Shown: positions 23,113 through 36,222 of the stretch, one piece after another | Layout: each line of letters opens with the position of its first letter | Numbering within the stretch: the stretch's first letter is position 1 | Position numbers and translations under genes: made by a program | The notes under the pieces: model-generated | Databases searched by the model: none | The model's input: the letters and a program-made list of their open reading frames with translations, nothing else | Told to the model about the DNA's origin: nothing | Assembly (NCBI GenBank): GCA_021442155.1 | Contig: CM038222.1 | Location: forward strand, 17,577,908 to 17,641,907 | Length of the DNA stretch: 64,000 nucleotides | Direction of reading: 5' to 3' | Origin: Cymbidium sinense | Lineage: Eukaryota; Streptophyta; Magnoliopsida; Asparagales; Orchidaceae

Positions 23113-24683
23113 GTTACATTATTCTTCTTTCAGCTTGGTTCACTATTTGCATTGTCTGTATTTTCCTCTTTCTATTTTCCTTGACTTGCACTGTCCCCTT
23201 CTCGATTTTCTACTGCATTTATCTACTGCATTTTTTTGGTTATCTTGTTCTGGTGGTATTTGGCACTTTAGCCTCATCTAGTGGTTACCTTCTATTTGTC
23301 CTTTAACATGTTGGGCTCTAATTTTATTTGTTGATAGCCTCCTTATATGGAATTGTCGCCTGTTTCACTGGACTTGTTGGAATTTACTGCTCTTTTTCTT
23401 AACCCTCATGGATAGATCTGTTACTTTGATTATGTTCACTGGTTCTCTTTCTCCTCTTAATTTTATCATTACTGTTATTTTCCTGCACGGTTGGGATTTT
23501 TTTTGGTCTCCTTTTCTCTCTATTTTTGTTACTATTGTTTGCCTATCAGTTGGACTATCTTCCCTCATTATGATGGATTTTTTGGCTATTTATATTTTGA
23601 GTCCTATCATGGCTCATTTCTATGACACTTTTACCTTCTCCTCTATTGTTGGTTACATTATTTGGTTTGCTTTTTTGTCTATTGGCTGAATGGTTTATCG
23701 AGTTATTATGTTCAACATGCTGATTATTTTGTTAGATTTTTGCTTGCCTTTTTGTTCTGTTTATTGTCATTCAGTTAGCCTCACTACCTGTGCTTTTGCT
23801 ATATGGGTTTATCTGCTTGCTGAGGTTACTCTTGGCTCTATTAGGCCTATATAATTATTGTTGTGATCTAGCTATTAATAGGTGGATGTTAACACTTGGG
23901 CTATTGCTCTTGATTGGCTTTCATCACTATGGGGGTGTTTTCCTTGCCATGTTGATTAATCTGGGTAGGGGTTTCTATTGGTTTTTCATTCACATTTTAT
24001 GTTGGAATACTTAGGTGGTGCTTATCTTTCAAGGGATTGGAGGCATCATTTTGCCATGTTGAAAAGTGTTTCCTTTTCTTCTATAGTGTATTTTACTATT
24101 ATTTGTTATGTAGGTATTAAAGATTACATGATTTTCATCCAGTTGCAGTTGCTTTCCCCTAGGTATGTAGGCTATGATGGTTGAGATGATTTCACTCATA
24201 ACTTGGCTGGTAGTAGCACTTGTGATGTAACCCTTCCTTTGAAGTTTGGATGCTCAAGTTTGCAGCTGCCCCATTCTTGTGTAACTAAGCTTGAGCCTTT
24301 CTTCACACACTTCTCTAAATTTCTCTCACTCTCCTTTATTTTTTCAATTAATTTTACTTGTAATTCTCTACTTGTGCTAATTCCTTTCTCTAGCTATTTG
24401 CAGATTCTGTGTTGTTTCCTTCCGGGTTCCTTCTCTGGTGGTGGCATTTGCTTCTCATATCTTCACAAGTTATTGCTGAAGGCTATCCTCTAGCTTTTTC
24501 TTTTTGTTACTTTTGTATCTCTTACTATTTTTCTATTCTCTTTTATTTTTCCTTCTTTTTATGGTTGTGCTTAGATAGGGAATTCACTCTCTAGGCTGAC
24601 TGTAGCTCTTTGAGCAGTAGTTCTTGAGTTTATCCCCTATTTTGTGGCAATAAAATTCACCTACATGGGATTACCTAAAAAAA
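23113..24683 (+). other. LINE-C 3' region
   Basis: T-rich, apparently non-coding. Its last 450 bp, from about GATGTAACCCTTCC (24224), are shared with LINE-D and LINE-E. The upstream part differs in length between the three. Hydrophobic open frames here (for example 23408-23689) follow from the T-rich composition. AATAAA lies about 30 bp before the poly-A. Confidence 0.75.
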
Positions 24684-25252
24684 CCCTAAACTAACCCTAA
24701 ACCCTAAACCGTAAACCCTAAAACCTAAACCCCTAAACCCTAAATCCTAAACCACAAACTAAATGTCTGACCCTAAACCCCAGAACCTAAACCTAAAATC
24801 TAAAACTTTAAAAATAAACCTAAACCCTAAAACAAACAAACTAAACTTTAAACTAAAACCATAAACCTAAACCCTAAACCCAAAATCCTAAAACCTCCCA
24901 AACCCTAAACCAAATCCTAAACCTTAAACAACCCTAAATCCTAAAACCCTAAAACCCAAACCCTACAACCTTACAACCCTAAATCATAAATCCTAAATGT
25001 TAAACCTTAATCATAACCTTAAAACCATAAACCCTAAACCCAAACCCTAACTCTAAACCCTAAACCCTAAACCCTAAAACCTTAAACCATAAAACCTAAA
25101 ACCCAAAACCTTAAACCCTAATCCCTAAACCCTAACCATAAAATCTAAACCCTAAACCCTAAACACTAAACTTAAACTTAAAGTAACTTAATAAATTCAA
25201 AAATAAACCTAAACTCTAAAAGCTAATAAACCTAAACCTAAACTTAAACCCT
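24684..25252. repeat. CCCTAAA-type telomere-like repeat
   Basis: Heptamer variants run from the poly-A of LINE-C to GRP fragment 4, with the usual lead-in of CCTAAACCTAAACTTAAACC. No gene is visible. Confidence 0.85.
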
Positions 25253-25728
25253 AAGAATGGGTAGAACTTTGATAGCAGGAACATCACCGTCAATCAGGCT
25301 CAGTGTAGATTTGGTCCTGGAGGAGATGGCAGAGGCAACGGTTATCACAGTGCTACTGGGGGATCTGGAGGTGTTGGTGGGCATGGAGGTGGCAGTTATG
25401 GAGGACGTATGAGCAATAGAGGTTACAACTATGGTGGTGGTGGAGGGAGAGACCAAGGATATGATGGTGGATCCCACAACTAGAGAGGCGGGTTGGTTGA
25501 TATGGGAACTGGAGAAACTGAAGAACACCCGATCTGATCTGCTCCTTATGGAACTGTGTCTTTATAGTAGAGACAGTTCTAGTTATCTTGGGTTTATGAT
25601 TTGCTCTATGCGTGCTCATATTTTATCTATGTCTTCGCTTGTGTCTTAAAAAACTTGGTGTGCTACTTGGTTGATTTAATTGAAAAGAAAAAAATGTTGA
25701 ATATGAATTTGTTCACTGTTAAAAAAAA
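25253..25728 (+). pseudogene. GRP fragment 4
   Basis: The frame from AAGAATGGG reads KNG, stop (CAG to TAG), NFDSRNITVNQAQ, then a Gly-rich tail (GNGYHSATGGSGGVGG, SYGGRMSNRGYNYGGGGG, RDQGYDGGSHN) to a TAG. The first residues match the end of the GRP7-type RRM (NG.NLDGR.ITVN.AQ). GAGAAACTGAAG and the 3' UTR follow, ending in poly-A at about 25718-25727. It is one of the more readable copies but has neither start nor RNA-binding motifs. Confidence 0.88.
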
Positions 25729-26867
25729 TCATAAACCTTAAACCCTTAACTAAAACATAAACCCTAAACCTAAAACCTAAATCGAAAACCCTAAACCCTA
25801 AACCCTAAACCCTAAACCCTAAATCCTAAAACCTATAATCCTAAAGCCTAAACCCTAAACCTCAAACCCTAAACCCCAAACCCTAAACCCTAAAAACCTA
25901 AAAACCTAAACCTAAACTAAAAAAAAAATTAAAAATAAAATAAATAAAAATATCTAAAGCTAAATAAAATAAAAAATAAAATAAAATAAAAAATAAAATA
26001 AAATAAAAACCTAAACTTAAACCTAAAAATAAAATAAAGTAAAGTAAAATAAAATAAATAAGAACCTAAACTAAACTAAAAAATGTAAAATAAACATAAG
26101 AATAAAAGCTAAATGTAAAATAAAAATAAAATAAACCTGAAATAAAAGGCAATGAAAACATAAACCTAAAAAATAAAACTTAAGTATAAATAAAAAATAA
26201 AACCTAAACCCTAAACTAAAAAAAAAACCAATACCTAAACTAAAAATAACATAACCCTAAACCTAAACTAAAATAAACTAAACTAAAATAAGTAAAACCT
26301 AAACATAAACCAAAAATAAATAAATCCTAAACCTAAACCTAAACTAAATAAAATGAAATAAATTAAAAATAAACTAAACCTTAAACCTAAACTAAAAAAT
26401 AAAACCTAAAAATAAACCTAAAATAAAAACCTAAAACCTAAACCTAAAAAAATAAAATAAAAATAGAAACCTAAACCTAAAAGTAAAATTAATACCTAAA
26501 CCTAAAGAATATTATGAAAAATAAAACTACACTAAAATAACTAATCCTAATATAAATAAACTTAACTAAATACAAATAATAATAAACCTAAATAATAAAA
26601 ATAAAAAATAAAATAAACTAAAATAAATAAAAAATAAACTAAAAAAAATAAACCTACCAGCTTACCTAATTTAAAAAAAAATAAACAATAAATAAATAAA
26701 ATAAAATAAAATCCCTAAACCATAAACTATAAACCCTAAACCCTAAAAACCCTGAATCCAAAATGTAAACCCTAAACCTTAAACCCTAAACCTTAAAATC
26801 TAAACCCTAAACCTACAACCCTAAACCCTCAACCCTAAACCCTAAATCCTCATCCTAAGCTAACCCT
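25729..26867. repeat. Telomere-like satellite module
   Basis: Good CCCTAAA (about 25795-25900), the transition CTAAAAACCTAAAAACCTAA at about 25889, an A-rich tract, an anchor at 26653-26680, then CCCTAAA up to LINE-D. This is the clearest complete module. No gene is visible. Confidence 0.87.
26653..26680 (+). repeat. Satellite anchor copy
   Basis: CCTACCAGCTTACCTAATTT plus an A-run. Confidence 0.7.
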
Positions 26868-27002
26868 CTCGGCTGTGCTCCCTCTCTGGCGATTTTGTGT
26901 TCCTGTGCAATCTGCATTTCGAGCCACCCCGATCATACTGGCTATTTTATTGCTTATTTGTGCTTCTTTGGGTTGCTTATGTGATTCACACTAGATCGTT
27001 CA

Positions 27003-28416
27003 ATGGTAGAGGCATCGCTATCCGTGTAATCGAACTCGTCGCTCCTGGATGCACCGGCTTTAACCTCCGACCCTAAAGGTATTTTGGATCTGATTGTAAC
27101 CGTTAATGCGCCTGCTGTCAAGTTCTTTAAGGATGCTCTTTCTGGTAAGATCCCTTGCTCTAATGCCTCAGTTAACTTAATTTGAAATTCTTTTCATGGA
27201 TTGCTGGCTATCATGTGTTCTGATCAGGATGTGGAGAAATTAGCTAAGCCTTTTGAGTTCTCTTTGGTTGGTAAATTCTCTTTACGGTGCCCTACTCTAG
27301 ACAATATCCAATCTTTCTTCCATAGCTTAAAGCTTTCGAGAGTCTTCACTATTGAGCTGATTGATCCTCGACACATCCTCATTCAGTTATCAAATGATTA
27401 AGATTATTCTCGAGTCTTTGCTCGTCACTCCTATTTTGTGTATAATTGTCAAATGCGTCTCTTGAAATGGTCACCCTTTTTGATGTCAAAGAAGAATCCC
27501 CTATTGTTCCTTTATGGCTTGCTTTTCCCAACATGAGAATTCACTATGTTACTCACCAAGTTCTGTTTGCAGTTGGTGCTCCATTTGGTAGACCCCTTCA
27601 AATTGATCAAGCCATTGCTGCTAAATCTCGGCCATCTGTTGCGCGTATCTTGGTTGAGATTGACATTACCAAAAAATACCCCAAAGAAGTTTGGATTGGT
27701 CCGAAAAAATTCAGATATAATCAGAAAGTAGAATTTGAAAATTTTCCTATCTTTTGCACTCACTGTAAGATCCATGGTCATGATCATTCTGAATGCTTTG
27801 TGCTACATCCTAACCTTAAAAAAAATATATCACAAGATACTAATACCTCTCTTGGAACTGGGAAAACTAATAAGTTAGCTTATGTGCCTAAAGCTACTCA
27901 TAATGGAATTCATCCTCCTACACCTACCCCTTTATTACCTACTAATTTGTCTAATGAAAAACATTCTCAGCTTGGTAGAAATACTACTATTGAGGTGTGT
28001 GCAGAAATTAATGATAACTTACCTAGCACTACTCCTACTTGTAATAATTTTTCTTCTCATGACAATCCTTTGCTTCATTTGAATCCTAATGATAATTTGA
28101 ATGACAATCTTATATTGTATCAAAATAATGTTGATCCCTTGGTGTCAGACCAAAATCTAAATATGCATCATGGCAATGAAAATGATATTTGCACTATTAA
28201 TGGTTCAAGAATCCCCCTTCTATTTCTCTACAGAGTGATGCTCAGGCAATCCAAATTTCTCATTCTAACTCTGATATTGAAGAAGGAGAAATAGCCACTA
28301 CTAAAACATTGATTGATACTGCTCCTATTCTGGATACCAAAAACCAATCCCCTTCTGATGGAGATACTTTGGATACTGATAGACCTTTCCAAATTGTTAT
28401 TAAAAAAATCTTATAA
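27003..28416 (+). pseudogene. LINE-D ORF1, nucleic-acid-binding protein
   Basis: The ATG at 27003 opens the frame of the conserved protein. Stops follow at residue 9, before NSFHGLLAIM (near 27183) and inside LSND.DYSRVF (27399-27401). A one-base loss in a T-run near 27480 and another indel near 28215 change frame. The longest intact stretch, 27446-28294, carries FDVKEESPIVPLW, RPSVARILVEIDITKK and an intact zinc knuckle CTHCKIHGHDHSEC (CX2CX4HX4C). The tail has the acidic DIEEGEI. ORF1 proteins of this type bind LINE RNA in the RNP. Confidence 0.87.
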
Positions 28417-28546
28417 AGCTAAAATGACTAATAATAACTTCACTAGAACCGCACGTTCTTCTCTAACTCCTCATAAATAATTCTGTCCTCCTCTTTTCCT
28501 TTTTTGATTTCCTTTTTTTTACCTTTTCCTTTTTGAATTTTTTATT

Positions 28547-31500
28547 ATGATTAATTTTCTTATTTAGAATATCTGGGGTTGTGGGACTCTCCCTATCCAC
28601 AACCGTGTTAGGAGCTTCTATCACACTCATAACATCAAATTTCTTATTATTACTGAGCCTTTCATTAACTCTTCCAAGATTGCCCATGTTGCTAGATTGC
28701 TTGGATTTCAAAATTTCTTCTTCAATCTTAATAATAAAATTTGGTGTTTCTGGAATAATTCCATCACCATTTCCATCATTGATGATCTTGATCAATTGGT
28801 TAATGTCAAAATCTCATCAAGTGAGTTTTTGGCTTTTGGTTCCTTTATCTATGCTTCTTGTAATAGAACCGATTGGAACATCCTTTGGAATCATTTAAGA
28901 ACCTTCACCTCCTCAGTTAACCTTCCCTGGTTAGTTGGGGGTGATTTCAACACTATCATTGCTTCTTCATAAAGGAGGGGAGGATGTTCTCCTAACCTCC
29001 ATTCAATGGAAGACTTCTCTAATATGATCCTAGATTGTCGATTGACATTGGTTTTTTTACGATTACATTGGCATAACTCTAAACTTTGGCAGCGTCTTGA
29101 CAGGACCCTCTTTAATTCTCTTTGGATCAATCAATGGCCTCTTACTTCTATTGAGCATTTGAGCAGAACTTTGTCTGATCATGCTCCTCTTTTGATCTCT
29201 ATCAAAACTCCCCCCCCCCTTAACCCTTCTACTCCCTCACCTTTTAGATTCCAAAATATGTGGATGGCTCCTGTTCACCTGGATAATTCCGTTAAAGGCA
29301 TGATCCGGCTTTGGCTTAAGCTCAAGAGGCTTAAACAAAACCTCAATTGGTGGAACAAGCATATTTTTAAAAATCTTTTTACCAATCTTAAAGCCATAAA
29401 ATAAGTGGTTTGTTCTCTTAAAGAGGCATCTTGCGATCCCAGTTTGATGAGTTGAGCATTGCCAAAGATAGCTTGATTAATTACCAAAATATGGAGGAAA
29501 CCTATTGGCGTCAAAAAGCCGCTAGCAAATATATTGCTGATGGCGACAGAAACACTCGATATTTCCATGCTATTTGTAATAAATGAAAAGCTTTAAACTC
29601 AATTAAAAAAATTAAGAACTCTAATGATGGCTGGATAACTGATAACAATGAAATTAAGGAATCTATCATACATCACTTTCAAAATTTAGTAAATTTTAAT
29701 CCTTCATTAGATACGCCCTCCAACACCCATCTAATCTCTTCTATGATTAGCAATGTGGATAACCATTTGCTCACTATGCATCCCTTGAAAGCAGAGATTA
29801 GTAGTACTCTCAATAGCATGAACATTGATTCTATTGCTGGCCCTGATGGTTTTATGACTCATTTCTTTCAGCATTGTTGGCCTTTTATTAAATCTGATCT
29901 TGTTGATGCTGTTATTGATTTCTTTGTTGGCAGTTCTATTCCCAAATATTTTTCAAGTACTTCTATTATCCTTATTCCCAAAACCAACAATCCTGAATCT
30001 TGGGGATACTTTAGACCTATTAGTCTTTGCACCTTTTTCCAAAAACTCATTGCTAAATTAATTAATAACAGGACTAGCCCCTTGCTACCTAAAATCATCT
30101 TCCCTAGCCAAACTGGCTTCATTAAAAATAGAGCCATATCTGATAATATTCTTCTCACTCAAGAGCTGGTTCATGACATTGATGTTTCTTCCAGAGGAGG
30201 TAATATTCTCTTCAAACTAGACATCTCTAAAGCCTTTGACAACCTCTCATGGGATTTCCTCTTTGAAATCTTACATTTATTTGGTTTCTCTGATAATTTT
30301 ATCCATCTTATAAAAAGTTGTATCACTAATGTCTGGTTTTCTGTTATCATAAATGGTGAGTCCCTTGGTTTCTTTACTTCGAGCCATGGTTTGCATCAAG
30401 GTGACCCTCTTTCTCCTTCTCTTTATATCATTACCGTTGAATATCTTTCGAGGAGCCTCAATGATCTTTTCATTAAAAAACCTAACATGGTTTTTAAAAC
30501 TCATGGTAGTTTCCCTATTTCTCATCTTAGCTTTGTTGATGATTTTATAATCTTCTGTAATGCCTCTCTTCAACATGTTAAAACTATTAAGAATCTCTTA
30601 AATGATTTTGGCAAAGTTAGTGGTCTCTTCCTTAATGAAAGAAAATGTTGTTTTATTCCCTCAGCTAAGATTCCTACTAATAGACTAAATCAAATCTCCA
30701 TAATTACTAATTTTAAGCAAAATTGACTTCCCATTAATTATCTCGGGGCTTCGCTTTTTAAAGGCCAGAAAAGATCTCATCTTTTTGATGACCTTATTCA
30801 AAAAATTTCTAATAAAATTTTGGTTTGGGAATTTTATTTACCCTCTTTTGGTGGTAGGCTTACCTTGATTAAGAGCACTCTTAATTCCATGCCTTTATAT
30901 CTCATCCAAACCATTGTGCCGACCATTTCTATCATCAAGAATTGAGCTTCTCTAAACAAATTTTTGGCTCAATACCTCTTCCAAAAAAAATGCCTTGGAC
31001 CTCTTGGTTTAAAAGTTGTGGTACTTTTGACGAAGGTGGTCTTGGTTGTAAATCCATAAAAGAAGCTATCAATGCCTTCTCCTATAAACTCTAGTGGAAT
31101 TTTAGGAGTAATCATAGTCTTTGGGCTAATTTCATGACTGCTAAATATTGCCAGGGTAAGCACCACCTCATTTATCCCTTTAAATCGAGTGATTCTCCTG
31201 TGTGGAAAAGACTTTGTTCTGTCAAATGGGATGCAAAACCCTTAATTTTTTGGGGCATTAACTTTGGCACTTCTTTCTTTTGGCATGATAACTAGAGTGG
31301 ATGTGGATCCATTGATGACTTACTCTCCACCCATTCCACTGCTGCTATTAGAGTAAACTCTTTCTGGAATAATAATAAGTGGTTTCATCCTTTTACTTTC
31401 TTGAATATGGTTTACTATTCTATCACTCCTCACAATCAAGACTAGATTCTCTTTAAGCTCTCACATAATGGTGATTTCAACCTCTAAAATATGTGGCTAC

Positions 31501-32550
31501 ACATTAAAGATACTCATAATTCCTCCTATGTGTTCTCCAAATTTTGGAATAACAATATCCCTACTTCTTATTCTGTCTTTACTTGGCATATTCAGAAAAA
31601 TTTTATCCTGTTGATTCCTTGTTGTGAGGTAAAGGGTTCCATTTACCCTCTAAATGTCAATGTTGTTTCCATATTGAGAATGTTAATCATGTTTTTTTAA
31701 TGGGGCCATTGCTTCTAAACTTTGGATTTGGTATGATGATCTTTTAACTTTGTCAATTTCAATGGCTCTCTTACTTTATATCAACTTCTTGAAGTCTATT
31801 TTGATAATACTATTAAAGGTCACATTAAAGTCATCATTGCTATCACTCTTATCGGTTCATATGGATGGACCTAATGATGCTAAACATCGTGGGATCCCTA
31901 TGAACCACATGAGGATTATTGCTAGAACCAAAAACAAAATTTGTGACTTGTTTAAAGCCAATCTCATTCATTATAGCCAATTCAAAGGCTGTAAATTTGT
32001 TGCCAATAAATTGGGCTTTAACCTGCCGGACCAACCTTACTATCAAAATGGCAAGATTGTATATTAGAAAAAACCTATTGACCATATTATTAAAATTAAT
32101 ACTGATGGCTCTGTCTCCCATAATGGCCCTGGTTGTGGTGGCATTTTTAGGAACCCTAAGGGTATAGTACTATGTGCTTTTGCTTATCCCCTTATTTCAC
32201 CTTGTCCCATTTTTGAGCTTATGGCTTACAAAACCTCTTGAGATTTGCCTCCAAAATGGTTGGCTCAATATTTGGATTGAGGTGGATGCTTCTCTGATTG
32301 ATCTTTTAACTTCCACTAAGATGAAAGACCTAAATTGTACTACCTCCTCAAGCAAACTAGAGCTCTTCTTTCCCAATTGAATTTTAACATCACTCATGTT
32401 TGGCATGAAGGAAATGCTTGTGCTGACTACCTTGCCAATATGGGTGCTAGATCTGATGGTATCATCTTCTTTGATCAAACCACCTTACCCAAACACTTGC
32501 GTGGGTTGGCTAACTTGGATAATTCTGGGTTTCCTTATCTTAGAACTTAA
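28547..32550 (+). pseudogene. LINE-D ORF2: endonuclease, reverse transcriptase, RNase H
   Basis: The endonuclease (28547 to about 29200) shows ITEPF, GGDFNTI and SDHAPLL. The RT is open over 29743-30726 and has GPDGF, FRPISLC, LDISKAFDNLSWDFL (motif A), GLHQGDPLSPSL (motif B) and FVDDF (motif C). It ends at a TGA, after which the thumb and zinc region continue in broken frames. RNase H spans about 32080-32550, with NTDGSVSHN, IEVDAS and HVWHEGNACADYLANMG, ending with YLRT. About 1330 codons in total is normal for plant L1 ORF2. At least a dozen stops or shifts make it dead. Most stops are explained by C-to-T or G-to-A changes. Confidence 0.9.
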
Positions 32551-35500
32551 TCTTACCTTTTGATGTATACTGTCTATTCATCTTCTATATGTATGCCTCT
32601 TTATTTTATGGTTTTCAGTTCCTTTTTGTGTCTTTTGTGGATGCTTCACACGGATATTACTTCATGGCTTGATCTCTGTGTCATGATTTGGTGTTTTAAT
32701 AGCTTCTCCTTTATTTGAAGGCTCTTTGCTTTTGACATCTACACTGATAAAGGGCTGCTGTTGAGCTATGTGCATACTAATACTCTGTATTGGAATTTTG
32801 TTGAGCTACGTGCCAGCTGCCATTGGATTTATAGCACCAATCCTATTTGGGATTTTAATATCAATGATGCCTTCATTCCTAATCCTAGGGGTCTTAATCA
32901 TTGCTAGATGGACATGTTTATTTTGATGGGTTTAGCTGCTGCTATTAATTTCTGCAACCTGTTGTTTCTCAAAGATATTAATGCTTGGAGCATCTTAGTT
33001 ACCTATGTTATTTCTATGCATTGTATTAGTGTTCACTATGCTGGTTGCAATATTTATTTTGATGATTTACTGTTAGGTTGTTGGATTTTATCTGATAATG
33101 ATTGTTGGCTGGCTTTTGACATGCTGCTTGTCTCCCCTATTAGATCTTGGGCTGCTGCTGATATTCTTTTTGACTCTAGCTTGGAGCTGACATTTTCCTT
33201 TTATTTATGGGAGTTATCTTTTAGTTTAGTTTCCTGCATGAAGAGGTTTTTTGGCCTTTTTACTGATATTTATCTTCTTGGTTTATACATCTTTGGAATC
33301 TGGACCCCATTGACGCTCTCTTTGGAATCCATTTTCGATTGTAGGTCCCTTTGGTGGGATCTTGTTGTGGGGGCCTTTCTTCTTTTCTTCCACCTACCAT
33401 GTTTGTTTTTTTTATGAGTTTTCTTACAGGTCGACCTCCTTACTCTCGGTTATTATTGTGTGAACTTTGATATTACTTCTTGGTTATATTTTTATGCTTC
33501 TTTTACTTTGCTTGGGTGGAATCTCTAGCATTTTGTTGTTTCTTTCTGCACTGTTTATTTTTTGACCTGGATGGAGTTTCTTCAGCTTATTTATAGTTGT
33601 TTTATTTAGCAGATCCTTTTTTATGCAGGATGTTTCTGAGATTGGGGCCTTGGTCAATCTCTTTTTCTGCTCTTGTCTAAAGATTATTTGTTTTTTGCTG
33701 GCCGTCTTCCCTTACTCCCTGCAGGAATGGGTTTTCATGTTGGCCTCTCTTTTTGGTTGCTACTGTGTTTACCCTCTCATTCTATTCTTTTGTATTTTTT
33801 ATGGAAAGGTCTTGTTATTCCTTTCAATGCTAGTCATTGGTTTTTTTTGGGACTTCCAAATTGTCTTTGTGATTTATGGTTGTTTTTTGATTCTCAATTT
33901 TCCAACATTATTGTGCTTGGCTATTTTGATCACACATGTTGTTGCTATTTACATCCTGGTTCTATTTTCCATAGTCATAATTCTTCTCCTTTATTATGGG
34001 ATCCATTTTATGAATTGTCTACTCTTATTGGCTTTTCCTATGGTCAACTTGTTGATACTTCCTTTCTTAGTTATTGGTTGATATGGACCCTTGAGGCTAC
34101 TGTCAACGTTGCTATTTTTGGATTTGTTTCCCATGCTCAGCATGTTTGGAGTTACTTAATGGTTTTTCATTCTACCTTTGCTGAGGTTGTGGGTACTATT
34201 TTTACTCTAGTGGGAATTACTTGAACTCAGTCATTCTCTATTTTATATCTTTTTTCTTAAAGATTGCTTTTCTTAATGGGTGTAAAAACTATAACAATGT
34301 CTCCATTATTGGTTTTTAGAATTTTGAGTACCTTGCCCAGCAAGTTTTCTTTGTTTCTCTTTCTGTCTTTGCTGCTAACATCTGGGATAATGTTGGTCTT
34401 CCCTGCTGCTATTTTCCCTCTATATGCTTTGATGGGAACATACAAAACTTGAAGATCATTCTTCTATTCTGCTTGAACTTACTCAATGGTTTATCTTATA
34501 TGCATAATTGGGCTATTGGCCAACCTCCTGGTTATTACTGTCATTATACTTGGCAGAATTGGATTAATGTGACTAAGCAATCTGCTATTGAACCTTTTGT
34601 ACAGAATGTCTCTTACTAGATTGGCTTGTGGTGGGTAGCTTTTCATTACCTATCCCTCCCTATCTGCAACTTTCTGCTCATTCCTACTATTTTTGTAACT
34701 ATAGACAGCTGAGTTAGGGTTTTGCTGACTTCCTTGCTCCTTGCAGCTTAATTACTTTTGTCCAAGGTCTGAGCATCAAATGGATGCAACCTTCCTATTA
34801 TTGTTACTTCTTTGTTTGTGAAATCCCATGTCTACTTTAATATCTCTTTGCTAGAATGGAATTGTATCATTACCTTCATTGTTGGTTTTTGGTCTTTAGA
34901 GTACCTTGTTCAACAAGTGCTCTTAGTTTTCTTTTTGTCTTATTTTGCTGCTAATATCTTGGCTGTTGCTGATCTGTCCTGTTGATATTTTCCCTCTCTT
35001 GGCTATGATGAGAACATGCAGATCATGAGTACTCTACTGCTTTACCTGTTGTTAATCACTATTTTATCTTTTATAGATAGTTAGGTTATTGCTCACCCAG
35101 CTGGTTTTTACTGTCATTACTTTTGGCAGAACTGGATTATTGTTTCTACTACTAAACAACTTGCAACTTTTTTACGATTATCTCTTCTGGAATGTTTTTG
35201 GTGGGGGCTCTACCTAATTTTTACTATCTGCTATTTTTCTTTTCCAACCCATCTGACTTTTGTAACTATGGTCAATTGGGTTGGGGGTTTTTCTGACTTT
35301 CTGGTTTCTTGCAGCTTACTTAATTCATTACATGCAATGTGTTGGGTGGTTGTTTTACTTATGGCTTTGAGAAGCCATTTTATTTCTTGCCTCTCTTATC
35401 TTTTGCCTAGCTTTATTAGACTAACGCAGACCACTATTAAGATTATCTTAACTAATTCATTTTCAAACCATATCATGCTCTATCTGAATGAGTATACTTA

Positions 35501-36222
35501 TGTGAGCTTCTTTGTCTGAATATGATGAACTTCATATTGGTCTGAATTCATTGACATGGTGTCTTTTATCGAGTCTTATTTCGGGATGGGAACCCCTTTC
35601 TCATTATTTTTCTTTGACTTTCTATCTACCATATGGTTTTGATTATATTTACTAAGGATATCAAGATTTTATCAAATGGATGCAATCCGGTTTGTTGGCT
35701 ATGGCTTGTTTGTCTTCACTCTCTTTTAGTTTGGTAGTAGCTCTTGTGATGTAACCCTTCTGCTGAAGTCTAGATGCTCATATTTGCCTCTACCCCAACT
35801 TGGTGTGACTGAGCCTGAGCCTTCTCTATCACAACTCTTTACTATCATTCTCAGATTATGCAGTTTTCAATTATCATTTTATCTGTATTACCTTAACTGC
35901 TCTAACTTATTCCTATTTACATTCTTGCAGGTGTTGCTCTCTTATCCTCTTGTAGGTTTGCTCCAGAGTGTCATGCATTCTCCCATCCTGCAGAGCATTG
36001 GCCCGAATCTTCCATTGGCTTATTAAGTTAATCAATTTGTATCTTTTGATTATTTTATTGTTTTCTTTTGCTTTTGGCTGTACTTAGATTGGGGGATTTA
36101 CTCCCTAGGCTAATTGTAGCTCTTTGAGCAATAGTTCTGGAGTTTATCCCACTTAAGGACCTTGTAACCCTCTTTTTGTGGCAATAAAATTCCCCTACAT
36201 GGGGTTCCCCCAAAAAAAAAAA
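32551..36222 (+). other. LINE-D 3' region, unusually long
   Basis: This 3.67-kb T-rich stretch after ORF2 compares with 1.6 kb in LINE-C and 2.1 kb in LINE-E. Several open frames of 105-183 codons (32908-33417, 33623-34081, 33673-34224) read as hydrophobic protein, as expected from T-rich DNA. I recognise no domain. The last 480 bp (from about 35745) are the conserved 3' end needed for reverse transcription. Confidence 0.7.
34264..35330 (+). repeat. About 570-bp tandem duplication in the LINE-D 3' region
   Basis: Shared landmarks: TTGGTTTTT...GAGTACCTTG at about 34310 and 34883; TACTGTCATTA..TTGGCAGAA.TGGATTA at about 34535 and 35108; and CTTGCAGCTTA at about 34740 and 35308. The offset is 568-573 bp. 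The copies are clearly diverged, so the duplication is old and may belong to the element family. Confidence 0.75.

Larger units (their letters stand above)
21385..24683 (+). mobile_element. LINE-C: L1-type element, 5'-truncated and internally deleted
   Basis: It starts at the RT FRPI block and runs through part of the RT. It then jumps (near 21750) to the zinc-binding RVT region, about 840 bp further on by comparison with LINE-D. RNase H and a 1.6-kb 3' region follow, ending in AATAAAATTC, CTACATGGG and a short poly-A. The poly-A is joined directly to AACCCTAAAC. It has the same orientation as the other L1-type copies. Confidence 0.9.
26868..36222 (+). mobile_element. LINE-D: nearly full-length L1-type retrotransposon
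   Basis: It has a GC-richer leader (26868-27002), ORF1 (27003-28416), ORF2 (28547-32550) and a 3.67-kb 3' region. AATAAAATT at about 36183 is followed by an 11-A tail joined directly to CCCTAAACCCTAAATC. It is the reference for the other copies. It is inactive, with stops and frameshifts in both ORFs. The 5' flank ends in telomere-like repeat, so a target-site duplication cannot be separated from the surrounding repeat. Confidence 0.93.

Noticed and set aside
32908..34224. Hydrophobic open frames that look like membrane proteins in the LINE-D 3' region
   Set aside because: T-rich DNA gives Phe/Leu/Ile-rich frames in any element. No domain, no conservation with LINE-C or LINE-E, and position after ORF2.
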